Assembly: GCF_000335475.2 (NCBI RefSeq)
Contig: NZ_ANAH02000007.1
Location: 186,001-250,000, forward strand
From: Cystobacter fuscus DSM 2262
GTDB lineage: Bacteria > Myxococcota > Myxococcia > Myxococcales > Myxococcaceae
Reading direction: 5' to 3'
Length of the DNA stretch: 64,000 nt
The position numbers and the translations under genes were made by a program. Shown piece by piece: positions 36,761 through 45,639 of this stretch. A model generated the notes under the pieces. The model saw only the letters and a list, made by a program, of their open reading frames with translations, did not search any database and had not been told where the DNA came from. Within the stretch, counting starts at the first letter, position 1; the number at the start of each line of letters is the position of its first letter.

Positions 36761-37825
36761 TCAGCGAATGACGGCACGGAAACGAGCAGCCGAGTAATCA
36801 ACAGCGGTACTCGAACAGCCGTTGGTCGTTCCAGCCCAACCCGTTTGTTGAACAGTGACGGCATGATTTCCGGCTTCCAACTGAAGCGTCCGGCGAATGG
36901 TCCACGGGCACCACCAGCCTGCGGTTTTGCCCCCCACTCCACATCCCACAACCACATCTCCCCAGGAAGGTTCTCCATAGGAGATGTTATCCACGAGAAA
37001 TCGAAAGCCGCAGTGGGAGAAATTGCCCTGGTTTCCAGGAAGCCCAGTAACAGAACCGTTGGCATCGAGATCAACCGTTGACCTCTTCGGGAGGACGAAG
37101 TTGACGGTCGTGCCAGGGACCGAGGTCCACTGCAGTCCGGTCACATTGACATCGCCGGTCTGCTGAGCCGTGTAGATGGCGGTAATAATCCCTGATTGGC
37201 CCGGAGACCCAGCGGGCCCTTGGGAACCCGTGTCACCCTTGAGGCCCTGCGGACCCGCGGCGCCCGTGGCCCCGGTGAGACCCCGGTCACCCCTGAGCCC
37301 CTGCGGACCCGCGACGCCCGTGTCTCCTTTGAGGCCCTGAGGGCCCGTGGCGCCCGTAGCCCCGGTGAGGCCCTGTTCGCCCTTGGGCCCTTGCGGACCC
37401 GCGACGCCCGTGTCTCCCTTGGGCCCCTGTGCTCCCTGGGGGCCGATCGGTCCTCGGGGGCCTGACGCTCCCAGGGTCACCGCGAGCACATCGTTCTGGA
37501 CCGGCAGAGTCCCCGTGGACACGGTCAGGACATAGGAGCCCACGGCGCCCAGGAACGTCGTCGGCAGGGAGACCGCGAGTTCGGTGTCCTTCGAGGATAG
37601 GACGCGAGCCGGAACTCCGGCCAGTTTGACGACCGGGCCGGCCCCGTTGGTGAAGTTCTCCCCATTGATGTAGAGCGTCGTGCCCGCGTAATCCACATCC
37701 ACCCCCAGAATGACCAACTGGGACACACTTTGGGCCTGCGCTGGGCTCGATGAAAGCAGACCGGCCAGCAGGCAAGTCAGGACAAGGGCAGGGACCGACC
37801 GCGAAGCGGGGGAATAAAAAGACAT
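36761..37825 (-). CDS. Secreted collagen-like protein with N-terminal IPT/TIG-type domain
   Basis: 354 residues. Signal peptide to about residue 32 (SSPAQAQ). Residues 36-115 resemble an IPT/TIG beta-sandwich ([20 protein letters not shown], then [19 protein letters not shown]). Residues 119-211 are 31 uninterrupted Gly-X-Y triplets with repeated [16 protein letters not shown] units and many charged K-G-D and R-G-D steps, able to form a triple helix. The C-terminal ~140 residues form a globular, Trp/Cys-containing domain ([21 protein letters not shown]) like the C1q/TNF-like or trimerising caps of bacterial collagens. Likely a surface fibre or trimeric adhesin. The gene stands alone. Confidence 0.88.
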   Translation of the reverse strand: MSFYSPASRSVPALVLTCLLAGLLSSSPAQAQSVSQLVILGVDVDYAGTTLYINGENFTNGAGPVVKLAGVPARVLSSKDTELAVSLPTTFLGAVGSYVLTVSTGTLPVQNDVLAVTLGASGPRGPIGPQGAQGPKGDTGVAGPQGPKGEQGLTGATGATGPQGLKGDTGVAGPQGLRGDRGLTGATGAAGPQGLKGDTGSQGPAGSPGQSGIITAIYTAQQTGDVNVTGLQWTSVPGTTVNFVLPKRSTVDLDANGSVTGLPGNQGNFSHCGFRFLVDNISYGEPSWGDVVVGCGVGGKTAGWWCPWTIRRTLQLEAGNHAVTVQQTGWAGTTNGCSSTAVDYSAARFRAVIR

Positions 37826-37947
37826 CAGGTGGATTCGTCCTTGGAGATTGCGCCAGGAGGGGCGCTCGCGGAACGACTGTATTTCGCGAGAGTCTCGACT
37901 GTCTTGGACGACCGGGCCGAGGAGCGCCAGAGCGGTAGGTTACCGCC

Positions 37948-38335
37948 TCAGCGCGCCACCACTGGAATCCCATACAGATTCGTCTTCGCGTCTCCGCGCG
38001 GCCGTGCCGCCTCGTCCGCGGGCCGCAGGCGGACGATCCGCGCGTCCATCAGCCGCCGCAGGGCCCGGTACGCCGCCAACTCGCCCATGGCCGTGTTGCG
38101 CAACACCTCGCGCACGCTCCGGCTGCCACGCAGCTTCGAATACAAATACAAATCATCCGCCGTGAGCCCGGGCGGGGCAGGGGCTCGAAGACGAGCCGCC
38201 CGTCGAGCGCCAGCACCTAGTCCGCCAGCGACACCCGCAGCCGCGCCTCGGCCTCCCGGTACAGCGCATGCGCCTCGGGGAGCGGCGCCCGCTCCAGGGC
38301 CTGGGCCGCCAGCCTCGTACCGTCCGGCCTGCGTA
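37948..38335 (-). pseudogene. Remnant of a winged-helix/DUF4388-like regulatory gene
   Basis: Read on the minus strand, one frame gives a helical protein segment (QALERAPLPEAHALYREAEA, RLRVSLAD), then a TAG at 38217-38219, then VLALDGRLVFEPLP; near 38170 the sense continues in another frame as GLTADDLYLYSKLRGSRSVR, EVLRNTAMGELAAYRALRRL, MDARIVRLRP. The latter is the 'one-or-more regulatory' winged-helix pattern at the end of DUF4388-type myxobacterial proteins. One stop and one frameshift in under 300 bp make it non-functional. Upstream sequence for the N-terminus is missing. Confidence 0.6.
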
Positions 38336-38692
38336 TAGGCAGGATAGAGGCCGTGTTGAGGGGGGGAGGGCTGGTGCAGAGGGGCCGAGGGCCGTTGACG
38401 GGAGCCCCCGGGCTGATCGCCAGACCGGTGCGCAGAGCGTGCAGCCACCTGGAGGCACACGCCGGCCCAAGCGGCCCCTCCTGCTGGAAGGAGGTAGCAG
38501 GGGAGTGGGCTTGTGGGGCAGCGCGACGGCATGGGGCTCAACACCACGCCCGCTGCGGTGGCCCCAGCGCCGGGGCCAGCTGAGCAGGCCACGTGGGCAG
38601 TGCCAGGTGATGCAGAATGGCGCGCACTGCGTTGGGGGCCGTCAGGACGGCACCAAGACACTGTCACGGGTCCGCCACCTTTATCTGAGCGT

Positions 38693-38977
38693 GTGACCGT
38701 CACACTGCCGATCCATCCCCTCAAGGGAGTGGCACTGCCGGTCGCTCGGTTCATCCGCAGCCAGGATGGCCGACGCTACGTGGACGTAGAGCACCCACCC
38801 GGGCGGTACATGCGGCTGCCGCTCGAGTGGACGGACCGTGCCCCTCCCCTCGTCCCGCCGAGCATTGGCGGGCGCGCAGCCCGCCTCTGCGTCCCCGCCC
38901 TACTTGAGCTTGCCAGCGCGGTCGAGGTGGCGCTGGGCCTTCACCAGGGAGCCCAGTATCGGTGTCAAAGAATTTGA
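38693..38977 (+). CDS. DUF5372-like small protein, transposon-associated type
   Basis: 94 residues from GTG 38693 (the frame is open back to an ATG at 38513, but the extra 60 residues are Ala/Gly/Pro noise). VTVTLPIHPLKGVALPVARF is the conserved opening of a family I associate with transposase operons ('VTHPFHPLFG..F'), followed by RYVDVEHPPGRYMRLPLEWTD and a final helix LCVPALLELASAVEVAL. These are usually encoded beside an IS recombinase. Here the adjacent recombinase-like gene is a broken transposase. It overlaps that pseudogene's last 13 bp on the opposite strand. Confidence 0.5.
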   Translation: MTVTLPIHPLKGVALPVARFIRSQDGRRYVDVEHPPGRYMRLPLEWTDRAPPLVPPSIGGRAARLCVPALLELASAVEVALGLHQGAQYRCQRI

Positions 38978-39867
38978 GCGACGCGATCTGGCACAACCTG
39001 CGGCGGGAAGGAGAAAGGTGGAAAGGGCGCTGAGAAATCCCCGCGCCCCCAGCAAGCCGCTGCCTCTCGGAACGCCGCGACGAAGGTCTGGTACTGATCA
39101 CTCAACTCCCGCAGCGCCTGTCGCGTGGAGGCATGCCCCAGAGGCCGCGGGCTGCGCTTGAGGCGCTCTGGGCGGGTATGCGGGTGCTCGGCCCTCACGG
39201 CTCTCGCCCCGAGCACGGGCTCGTCTCGTGCGCGAGCCTCGGCTTCTACTTCCTCCACCAGTGCCCGCACCGCACACTGCCTCTCCTCCTCCCCCAGTCC
39301 TTTCCAGCACGGCAGGGGCGCCAGTTCCAACTCCACCAGCTCGGCCCATTGCTCGGCGAAGCGCCCCTCCCCCACTGCCAACTCCTCGCTTCCCCGTTTG
39401 CCTCAGCGCTTCGTCCAGTTGAACCACCGGAACAGCCGCCGCGCGGACCCCAGCAACTGCGGCAGACACGTCAGGCCCGGCCACTCGGCGCTCCTCTCCA
39501 CCAGCCCCTCCTTCACCCCGTGGGCCAGCACGTAGCGCAGCCGGCCCACCAGCGCCGTGTCGTCCAGCACCGGCTCCGCCGAGTACCGCCTCTCCCAGAA
39601 GCCGCCACTCCAGTCCACCAGCCTGCCCACCTTCTTGGACAGGTTGGAGCGCAGGTACTGCATGAAGGAGGCGAGCGCGGCTCCCCGCGCCCACACCAGC
39701 AGGTGGAAGTGGTTGGAAACAAAGGTGAAGGCGTGCAGCCGGACGGTGTCCGCGCTCTGCTGGACGGCTCGCGCCAGCACGCCTCCCACCACCTCGTTCA
39801 CCTCCGCGCTGGGACGCAGCAACAACCTTCCTTGGAAGCACCTGGACGTGACGAAATAGAGCCCCTC
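38965..39867 (-). pseudogene. Y1 (REP-associated-type) tyrosine transposase gene, frameshifted
   Basis: The 5' part, from a TAG-preceded segment at ~39867, reads EGLYFVTSRCFQGRLLLRPS and then HAFTFVSNHFHLLVWARG, the HUH metal motif (H-x-H) of Y1 transposases, followed by FMQYLRSNLSKKVGRLVDWS and WERRYSAEPVLDD. It stops at 39403 after FRWFNWTKR. The protein then continues in another frame (EGRFAEQWAELVELELAPLP to QVVPDRVAQIL) down to 38965. A single frameshift near 39385-39415 would rejoin them. The start codon is not visible, so it is broken at both ends. Confidence 0.7.
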
Positions 39868-40045
39868 CTACTGGAACATCCTCAACGGCCAGCCCACCCC
39901 TGCCCCCGCGTGCACTCCGCCGGGCCAGATGCACCCCGTGGGCCAACTCCAAGTCCTCCGTTCTCGCTCGAGTCCCTCGTTTCGAGTCCTTTGACACCGT
40001 CTCTGGCGAGTTTGGCCAGTCCGAGCTGCCCCCGACGCAGGGGTG

Positions 40046-41923
40046 TCAATTCCCGTTGGAGTAGAGAGCGCTCACCTCGGCGGCGGTGAGCGCGCGGTGG
40101 TACATTCTCACCGCGTCCACTCGACCCGGCAAATGCCAGGTGTTCGCGTTGGAATAGGTCCCGAGGGTGAAGGCCTTGGTGTTGGACAGGCTGCTGGTAT
40201 TGCCGGGCGCGTAGGTGGCCGAGGTTTGGAGCTCACCGTTGAGATAGAGGTAGATCTTGTCGTTGCGCTTGAACACCGCGGCGGCATGATACCATTGGCC
40301 TGGCGCGAGCACGGTGAGGCCAATCACATGCTGATTGGTGCCGCTCGCGCCCTGCAGACTCGCCGTGAGCCGGTTGGCCGAGTCCACCTCCAGACCATAG
40401 CCGGCGGAGCCGGAGCCGCCCTTGTTGATGATGGAGGACCAGGCGGACGGCAAGGCATTGAGGTACACCCAGCCACTGAGCGAGAAGTCTCCGGTGGTGA
40501 CATCGACGGGGGTGGACGTGTTCAGGACCACCTTCCCGGTGCTCCCGAGGTTTACCGCGTAGCCGAGGCGGCCGGCCACCCACGAGGAGTCGCCCTGGAG
40601 TGTGCCGGTATTGGCATTGCCGCTGGAGTCGCTGATGGAACTGCCACGGCCTTCGTCGAACTTCCACCCGAGCGTGGGCCCGGAGGCACTGGCGGCATGA
40701 AACTCATAGGCGCCAATATCAATCGCGGTTTCCTGCGGGCGGGCAACCCCGTCGAAGTCCGCCGGGGGAGCATAGGTGGCGGAACCGGCGTTGCGCGCGA
40801 GCGAGCCGCTCTGGAGGTGGTAGTCTCCCCCGCCGCCAGCGATGTAGCCCATGAACAGCGGCTCGGCGGAGATGTTGTTTCCCTTCGTCTGGCTATCGAT
40901 CGACTCCTGCTTGAGCAACCGCCAGTTGGTGCCGCTGTCACGAACCAGGTTGTTCGTATACGTGTTGTGAGTGCCGAGGATCGATCCGCTCCCCTCGACG
41001 ATGCCGTAGTTCGAGTTCTTGTAGACGATGTTGTTCGAGACGTTGAAGTAATCGCCGGAGGTGGACGTCGAGCCGGAGCCGCCAGCGCCCAGGGCGATCC
41101 CGCCGGAGCCGCAGTCGGTGACGACATTGTTCGCGATGTCATTATTGCCAGCGTCGTGCCAGCTCGACATGCCCCAGGACACAACCTTGTAGACGATGTT
41201 GTTCTTGATCTTCCCGCCGGCAATGAGATAGATGCCTTGATAGTAGTTGCAGGGGGCCTTCGCGAATGGCCCGATGTGATGGATGAGGTTGTCCGTGATG
41301 TCGATGTTGTCGACGACGTCTCCCGGTATGTACCAGTTGTCGCCTTCGATGCCCGCGCCTCCGGCGTTGGAGCATTCCGGGTATTCATCGGCGATGTGGT
41401 GCACGTGGTTGCGCGTGATCAAGCTGTGATTGCCACTGGAGTAGATGCCGAAACGCCAGGTGTTTTCGGCCGTGCCATCGATCTCGAAGCCGTCGATCGT
41501 CACATACTCACCGGTATTCTTCCACCCATGGTCCTTTTTCTGGCTTATGGGATTGGGATCGACGTTGATCCTGGCCCCCCATCGGGTGGTGGAAACATAG
41601 GTGATGCGCGCCGTGGCTTTGCCGTTGATGCTCGTTGTGAACCCGCCGTCATAGTCGCCGGGCGCGACCTTCACCGTGTCGCCGGCGACCACCGCCGCGT
41701 TCGCACGACTGATCTGACGCCAGGGGAAGGACTCCGTGCCAGGGTTCGAATCCGAGCCATTGGGGGAGACGTAGTATTCGGCGGCATGGGCCGCCGGGGT
41801 AGCGGTGGCCATGAGGCCGAGGACGACAAGGTTCGAGGACAGGTGCAACGCGCTCCAGGAGAAGCGCTCGCGGAGCGAGCGCGCACGCGGACAGACGGTC
41901 GTTGGGGTCGGGTACATATTCAT
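40046..41923 (-). CDS. Secreted right-handed beta-helix protein with C-terminal LamG domain
   Basis: 625 residues. Signal region ends ATATPAAHA-AEYYVSPNGSDSNPGT, the DUF1565/PL-type opening (YYVSPNGSDSNPGT..PW.Q). Residues ~60-400 are parallel-beta-helix coils with 'N-N' ladders (NNDIANNVVTDCGS, YKNSNYGIVEGSGS) as in pectate lyase and PL9-like folds. After a linker, ~435-625 is a LamG/concanavalin-like jelly roll: DFSLSGWVYLNALPSAWSSI, QWYHAAAVFKRNDKIYLYLN, then TLGTYSNANTWHLPGRVDAV. Likely an extracellular polysaccharide lyase or carbohydrate-binding protein; substrate unknown. Start chosen at 41923 to begin just before the signal. Confidence 0.85.
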   Translation of the reverse strand: MNMYPTPTTVCPRARSLRERFSWSALHLSSNLVVLGLMATATPAAHAAEYYVSPNGSDSNPGTESFPWRQISRANAAVVAGDTVKVAPGDYDGGFTTSINGKATARITYVSTTRWGARINVDPNPISQKKDHGWKNTGEYVTIDGFEIDGTAENTWRFGIYSSGNHSLITRNHVHHIADEYPECSNAGGAGIEGDNWYIPGDVVDNIDITDNLIHHIGPFAKAPCNYYQGIYLIAGGKIKNNIVYKVVSWGMSSWHDAGNNDIANNVVTDCGSGGIALGAGGSGSTSTSGDYFNVSNNIVYKNSNYGIVEGSGSILGTHNTYTNNLVRDSGTNWRLLKQESIDSQTKGNNISAEPLFMGYIAGGGGDYHLQSGSLARNAGSATYAPPADFDGVARPQETAIDIGAYEFHAASASGPTLGWKFDEGRGSSISDSSGNANTGTLQGDSSWVAGRLGYAVNLGSTGKVVLNTSTPVDVTTGDFSLSGWVYLNALPSAWSSIINKGGSGSAGYGLEVDSANRLTASLQGASGTNQHVIGLTVLAPGQWYHAAAVFKRNDKIYLYLNGELQTSATYAPGNTSSLSNTKAFTLGTYSNANTWHLPGRVDAVRMYHRALTAAEVSALYSNGN

Positions 41924-42060
41924 ATGGGGTTGGGGGGGAAGACATCCCAGACAACCGCCTTGTACCCCGGAAAACACCAGGAATACAAGCCTTACCAGAA
42001 AATCAAGATAAAGCGGCCCGCCCGTTGGAGTCGACAGCCATCGCCCCTTCTTCGGCTACG

Positions 42061-42540
42061 TCAGGGCCGAGGCGAGGCGCGTAACAGCAAGGCCGCGCGT
42101 TTGATGGCCGAGCGGATGCGGACATAGGTGCCGCACCGGCACACGTTGTCGCTCATGGCCGCGTCGATGTCCGCGTCCGTGGGCTGAGGGTGACTCTGGA
42201 GCAGCGCCACCGCGGCCATGATCTGCCCCGGCTGACAGAAGCCACACTGGGCGACGTCCTCATCGATCCACGCCTGCTGCACGGGGTGCGGCGCCTCGCC
42301 GCCGCCGAGCCCTTCGATGGTGGTCACCCGCTGGCCGTGGACGCCGCCCACGGGCTGGATGCAGGGGCGGAAGGCGTGCCCGTTCAGGTGGCTGGTGCAG
42401 GCCCCACACACGCCCACGCCGCAGCCGTACTTGGGCCCGGTGACACCGAACACGTCGCGCAGCACCCACAAGAGGGGCATGTCCTCCGGGGCTTCCAGGG
42501 ACACCGTCTGGCCATTGAGGAGGAAGTGGTGCAGGGCCAT
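42061..42540 (-). CDS. [2Fe-2S] subunit of a molybdenum hydroxylase (IorA/CoxS type)
   Basis: 159 residues. Two iron-sulfur clusters: plant-type ferredoxin motif [13 protein letters not shown] (C-x4-C-x2-C, later C near PCIQP) and the second-cluster motif CGFCQPGQ with VCRCGTY. Electrons pass from the molybdopterin subunit through these clusters. It follows the large subunit by 4 bp on the same strand, in the order large-then-small. There is no separate FAD subunit gene, consistent with IorAB-type enzymes (isoquinoline 1-oxidoreductase) that pass electrons to a membrane carrier. Confidence 0.92.
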   Translation of the reverse strand: MALHHFLLNGQTVSLEAPEDMPLLWVLRDVFGVTGPKYGCGVGVCGACTSHLNGHAFRPCIQPVGGVHGQRVTTIEGLGGGEAPHPVQQAWIDEDVAQCGFCQPGQIMAAVALLQSHPQPTDADIDAAMSDNVCRCGTYVRIRSAIKRAALLLRASPRP

Positions 42541-42544
42541 GGGC

Positions 42545-44686
42545 TCAGGCTCCGGAATCGAGAATGGGAAAGCGGGTGGGCATGACGCCCGTGGCCCGAG
42601 CGAGGGCGTTGGACAGGGCGGCGGCGGCGGTGGGGTAGCCCAGCTCGCCCACTCCGCCCACGCGGTCATCCGAGCGCACGAGGTGGACGCGGATGTCCGC
42701 GGGCGTGTCCCTCATGCGCAGCCACTTGTAGTCGGCATAGCTGCCCTCGCGCACCGCGCCCGCGTCCAGGTGCAGCCCCGCGCTCAGCGTCGTGGAGAAG
42801 GCGTCCACGGTGGCGCCCTGCAATTGGGCCTCGACGCTCCGGGGATTGATGGGCAGGCCGACATCGGCGGCCACGGTGACGCGCGTCACGCGGGGCGTGG
42901 GCCCACGGGTGTCCACCTCGACGAGGTGGGCCACGGCGCTGTTCCACTCCTCGTGCACGGCCACGCCCTGCGCCACCCCGGGGGGCAGCGCACGGCCCCA
43001 CTGGCCCTCGCGCGCCACCGTGTCCAGCACCGCCAGGAGCCGGCTCGAGGTGAGCCGCGAGCGCCGCCACTGCACGGCGTCCACACCGAGCTCGCGCGCC
43101 ACCTCGTCCAGGAAGACCTCGTTGGCCACCACGACCTGGCTGCTGTAGACGGAGCGGAACGAGGCCGTGGGGATGGGCAGCGAGACCTGGAGCAGCTGCT
43201 GGCTCACCAGGCCCAGGCGGTAGGACACCTGCTGGGTGAGCAGGAAGAAGGCCTCGCTGGCGAGCTCGGGAGACAGTTCGCTGCCCAGGGACGTGGCCAG
43301 GTCCCCGAAGCCATGCGAGAAATCCAGGGTGGGGATGACGGCCTGGTGGTTGTAGCCGAGCACGCCGCCGCCGGGGCCCACCCAGGCGAGGAGCCGGTGA
43401 TGGCTGGCGGGGCGGTAGCGGCCCTGGCGCATGTCGTCGTTGCGCGTCCACATCAGCCGCACCGTCCGGCCGAGCGCCCGCGACACGAGCGCGGCCTCGA
43501 TAGCGGGCTCGGAGAAGAACCGCCGGCCGAAGGCGCCGCCCGCGCGCTGGGGGTGGACCTGGACGCGCCCGGGCGTCAGGGCCCAGCCGAGCGCCGTGGC
43601 GACCTCGCGCTGGGTGAACTGGGGATCCTGCGCGCCGAGCCATACCTCGGCGCTGTCGCCCACGACGCGGGCGACGCAGTCCTGGGTCTCCAGGGGCGCG
43701 TGCGCGAGGTAGGGGAAGTCGAAGCGGGCTTCGAGCGTGCGCGTGGTGAACAGGGGCGGCAGGGGCCGGGGACCGAGTCGGGCCTCGAGCGTGGCCCGGA
43801 TGTTCGCGTCGGACAGGCCCGCGGCGGGACCCGGTTGCCAGGAGATGTTCAGGGCGTCGCGCGCCGCCAGGGCCTGGGCGAAGTTGCCCGCGGCGACCGC
43901 CACGCCATGGGGGAGCGGCACCACGCCCACGACGCCGGGCAGGGCGAGCGCGGCCGAGGCGTCAAAGGACCGCACCGTCCCCCGGAGTGTGGGAGGCCGG
44001 GCCACCACGGTACAGACGGCCTCGGGGTGGGGCAGGTCGAGCGTGAAGCGCGCGGCGCCGGTGACGAGCGCGCGCGCATCGGCCCGCCCCGTGGGCTGGC
44101 CGACGAGGGTATACGCGCTCGGAGACTTGGGCCGGGGCGAGACCTCGGGGATGAGTATCCGGGCGGCCTCGTGGGCGAGCGTCCCATAGCCCGCCCGGCG
44201 CCCATCGGGAGCGAGCACCTCGCCCTGGGCGGTGGTGAGACTCGAGGCGGGCAGGTGCCAGCGGTGGGCGGCGGCGGTGATGAGCCGGGCGCGGGCGCAC
44301 GCGGCGGCGGCGCGCGCGGGGTCGGCGAGGTAGCGCATCGTGGTGGACAGGCCCGTGAGCTGCACGAGCCAACGGGGGTCCGCGTCCGCCGAGCGCACGT
44401 CCACGCTGGAGAGGTTCGCGTCGAGCTCCTCGGCCACGAGCATGGCCATGCCGGTGGAGATGCCCTGGCCGGTCTCGGTGCGGGGCATCGTGAGCGCGAT
44501 GCGGCCATCCGGATGCAGGGCGAGGAAGAGATCGAAGGTGGCGGCGGCGGTCTGGGCCGCGGCGGCCTCGGGCCCCAGCCGCGCCGCGATCACCAGCGTG
44601 GGCGCGGCCACCATCCAGGTGAGCAGTCGTCGCCGGTCGATGTGGACCTCGACAAAGGTCGTGTCTGGCTTCGGAGTGTCGGCCAT
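42545..44686 (-). CDS. Molybdopterin-binding large subunit of an IorB-type hydroxylase
   Basis: 713 residues. A Tat-type signal at the N-terminus ([20 protein letters not shown]) implies periplasmic export. Molybdopterin-cytosine-dinucleotide and substrate-pocket motifs: [48 protein letters not shown], and near the end [20 protein letters not shown] with the catalytic Glu in the VGELG context (equivalent to E1261-type Glu). The IorB family hydroxylates N-heterocycles or aldehydes. Substrate cannot be told. No MCD synthase or XdhC-type chaperone is nearby. Followed by the Fe-S subunit. Confidence 0.9.
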   Translation of the reverse strand: MADTPKPDTTFVEVHIDRRRLLTWMVAAPTLVIAARLGPEAAAAQTAAATFDLFLALHPDGRIALTMPRTETGQGISTGMAMLVAEELDANLSSVDVRSADADPRWLVQLTGLSTTMRYLADPARAAAACARARLITAAAHRWHLPASSLTTAQGEVLAPDGRRAGYGTLAHEAARILIPEVSPRPKSPSAYTLVGQPTGRADARALVTGAARFTLDLPHPEAVCTVVARPPTLRGTVRSFDASAALALPGVVGVVPLPHGVAVAAGNFAQALAARDALNISWQPGPAAGLSDANIRATLEARLGPRPLPPLFTTRTLEARFDFPYLAHAPLETQDCVARVVGDSAEVWLGAQDPQFTQREVATALGWALTPGRVQVHPQRAGGAFGRRFFSEPAIEAALVSRALGRTVRLMWTRNDDMRQGRYRPASHHRLLAWVGPGGGVLGYNHQAVIPTLDFSHGFGDLATSLGSELSPELASEAFFLLTQQVSYRLGLVSQQLLQVSLPIPTASFRSVYSSQVVVANEVFLDEVARELGVDAVQWRRSRLTSSRLLAVLDTVAREGQWGRALPPGVAQGVAVHEEWNSAVAHLVEVDTRGPTPRVTRVTVAADVGLPINPRSVEAQLQGATVDAFSTTLSAGLHLDAGAVREGSYADYKWLRMRDTPADIRVHLVRSDDRVGGVGELGYPTAAAALSNALARATGVMPTRFPILDSGA

Positions 44687-44737
44687 CCGAGAAGCGTGGC
44701 ACGTCCCATGACCGAGGAACAATGACCCCAACGGACG

Positions 44738-45367
44738 TCATCCAGGCGAAGTGCCGCCTGGCTCACGCATGGTGGCCTTGAGGACCATGAGCTCGCCCTT
44801 GCCCACGGGGACCAGGACTTGCGTCGCGCCCGGCTCCTGGCGGATCCGCTCCACCAGCGGCTCCATCTCCGCCGCGTGACTGACGGCGTTGTCCACCACG
44901 AGCAGACCGTTGGGCCGCAGTCCGCGCCACAGGTCGGGCCACCACGTGGCGTAGGGCTTGCGGTCCGCGTCGAGGAAGATGAAGTCCCAGCTCCCGGCGG
45001 CTCCGCGGGCCAGATGGACGCCCGCGTCCCCGGTGAGCGGCTCCACCACGTGCTCGAGGCCCGCCCGGCGCAGGTTGTGGATCGCGAGCTGCGTCTTCCG
45101 GGCATCCACGTCGAGCGTCGTGACCCGGCCACCCACCGCGGCGGCCGCCGACGCGAGCCACACCGTGGAGTAGCCGTTGGAGGTCCCGATCTCCAGGATG
45201 TTCCGGGCGGACATCGAGCGCACGAGGACCGAGAGGAACACGCCCGTCTCCGGCGTGATGTTGAGCATCCTCGACGCGCGCTCCGTGGTGGTCGCGTCGT
45301 TGCGCTCTCCGAAGGTTTCGAGCTCTTCCAGCAGCTCGCGCAGGCCTGAAGGGTACGAGATGGACAT
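44738..45367 (-). CDS. Class I SAM-dependent O-methyltransferase
   Basis: 209 residues. Motif I NILEIGTSNGYSTVWLASAA at ~56-75, acidic end of strand 2 in VTTLDVDARK, motif for divalent-metal binding DFIFLDADRKPY, and late VDNAVSH. This is the COG4122/catechol-O-methyltransferase-like family, acting on small phenols or catechols with Mg2+, though many members are unassigned. It is upstream of the molybdenum hydroxylase genes by ~50 bp, on the same strand; co-transcription is plausible. Confidence 0.88.
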   Translation of the reverse strand: MSISYPSGLRELLEELETFGERNDATTTERASRMLNITPETGVFLSVLVRSMSARNILEIGTSNGYSTVWLASAAAAVGGRVTTLDVDARKTQLAIHNLRRAGLEHVVEPLTGDAGVHLARGAAGSWDFIFLDADRKPYATWWPDLWRGLRPNGLLVVDNAVSHAAEMEPLVERIRQEPGATQVLVPVGKGELMVLKATMREPGGTSPG

Positions 45368-45639
45368 GGGGGAGACATAGCGCGGGCCCCATGCGCGATG
45401 CTTCGGCGCTCATCGAAATGACGCCCTGGCGATAGTTTCCCCATGTCGACCGATCCGAATCCCGCCTTTCCCGCCGCGCGCCTGAAGCAGGAAGGACGCG
45501 ATCGCCACTTCCGCATCGCCAGTGGCCGCGTGGCCGAGACAGACACCGGACAAACCCTGTTCACGGCTTCTCCCTTGGGAAGAGAGCAGGAGGACGCGGG
45601 AAACATCCCGGTCTGGCTAGGGGTTGAGCCGTTCCTCGA

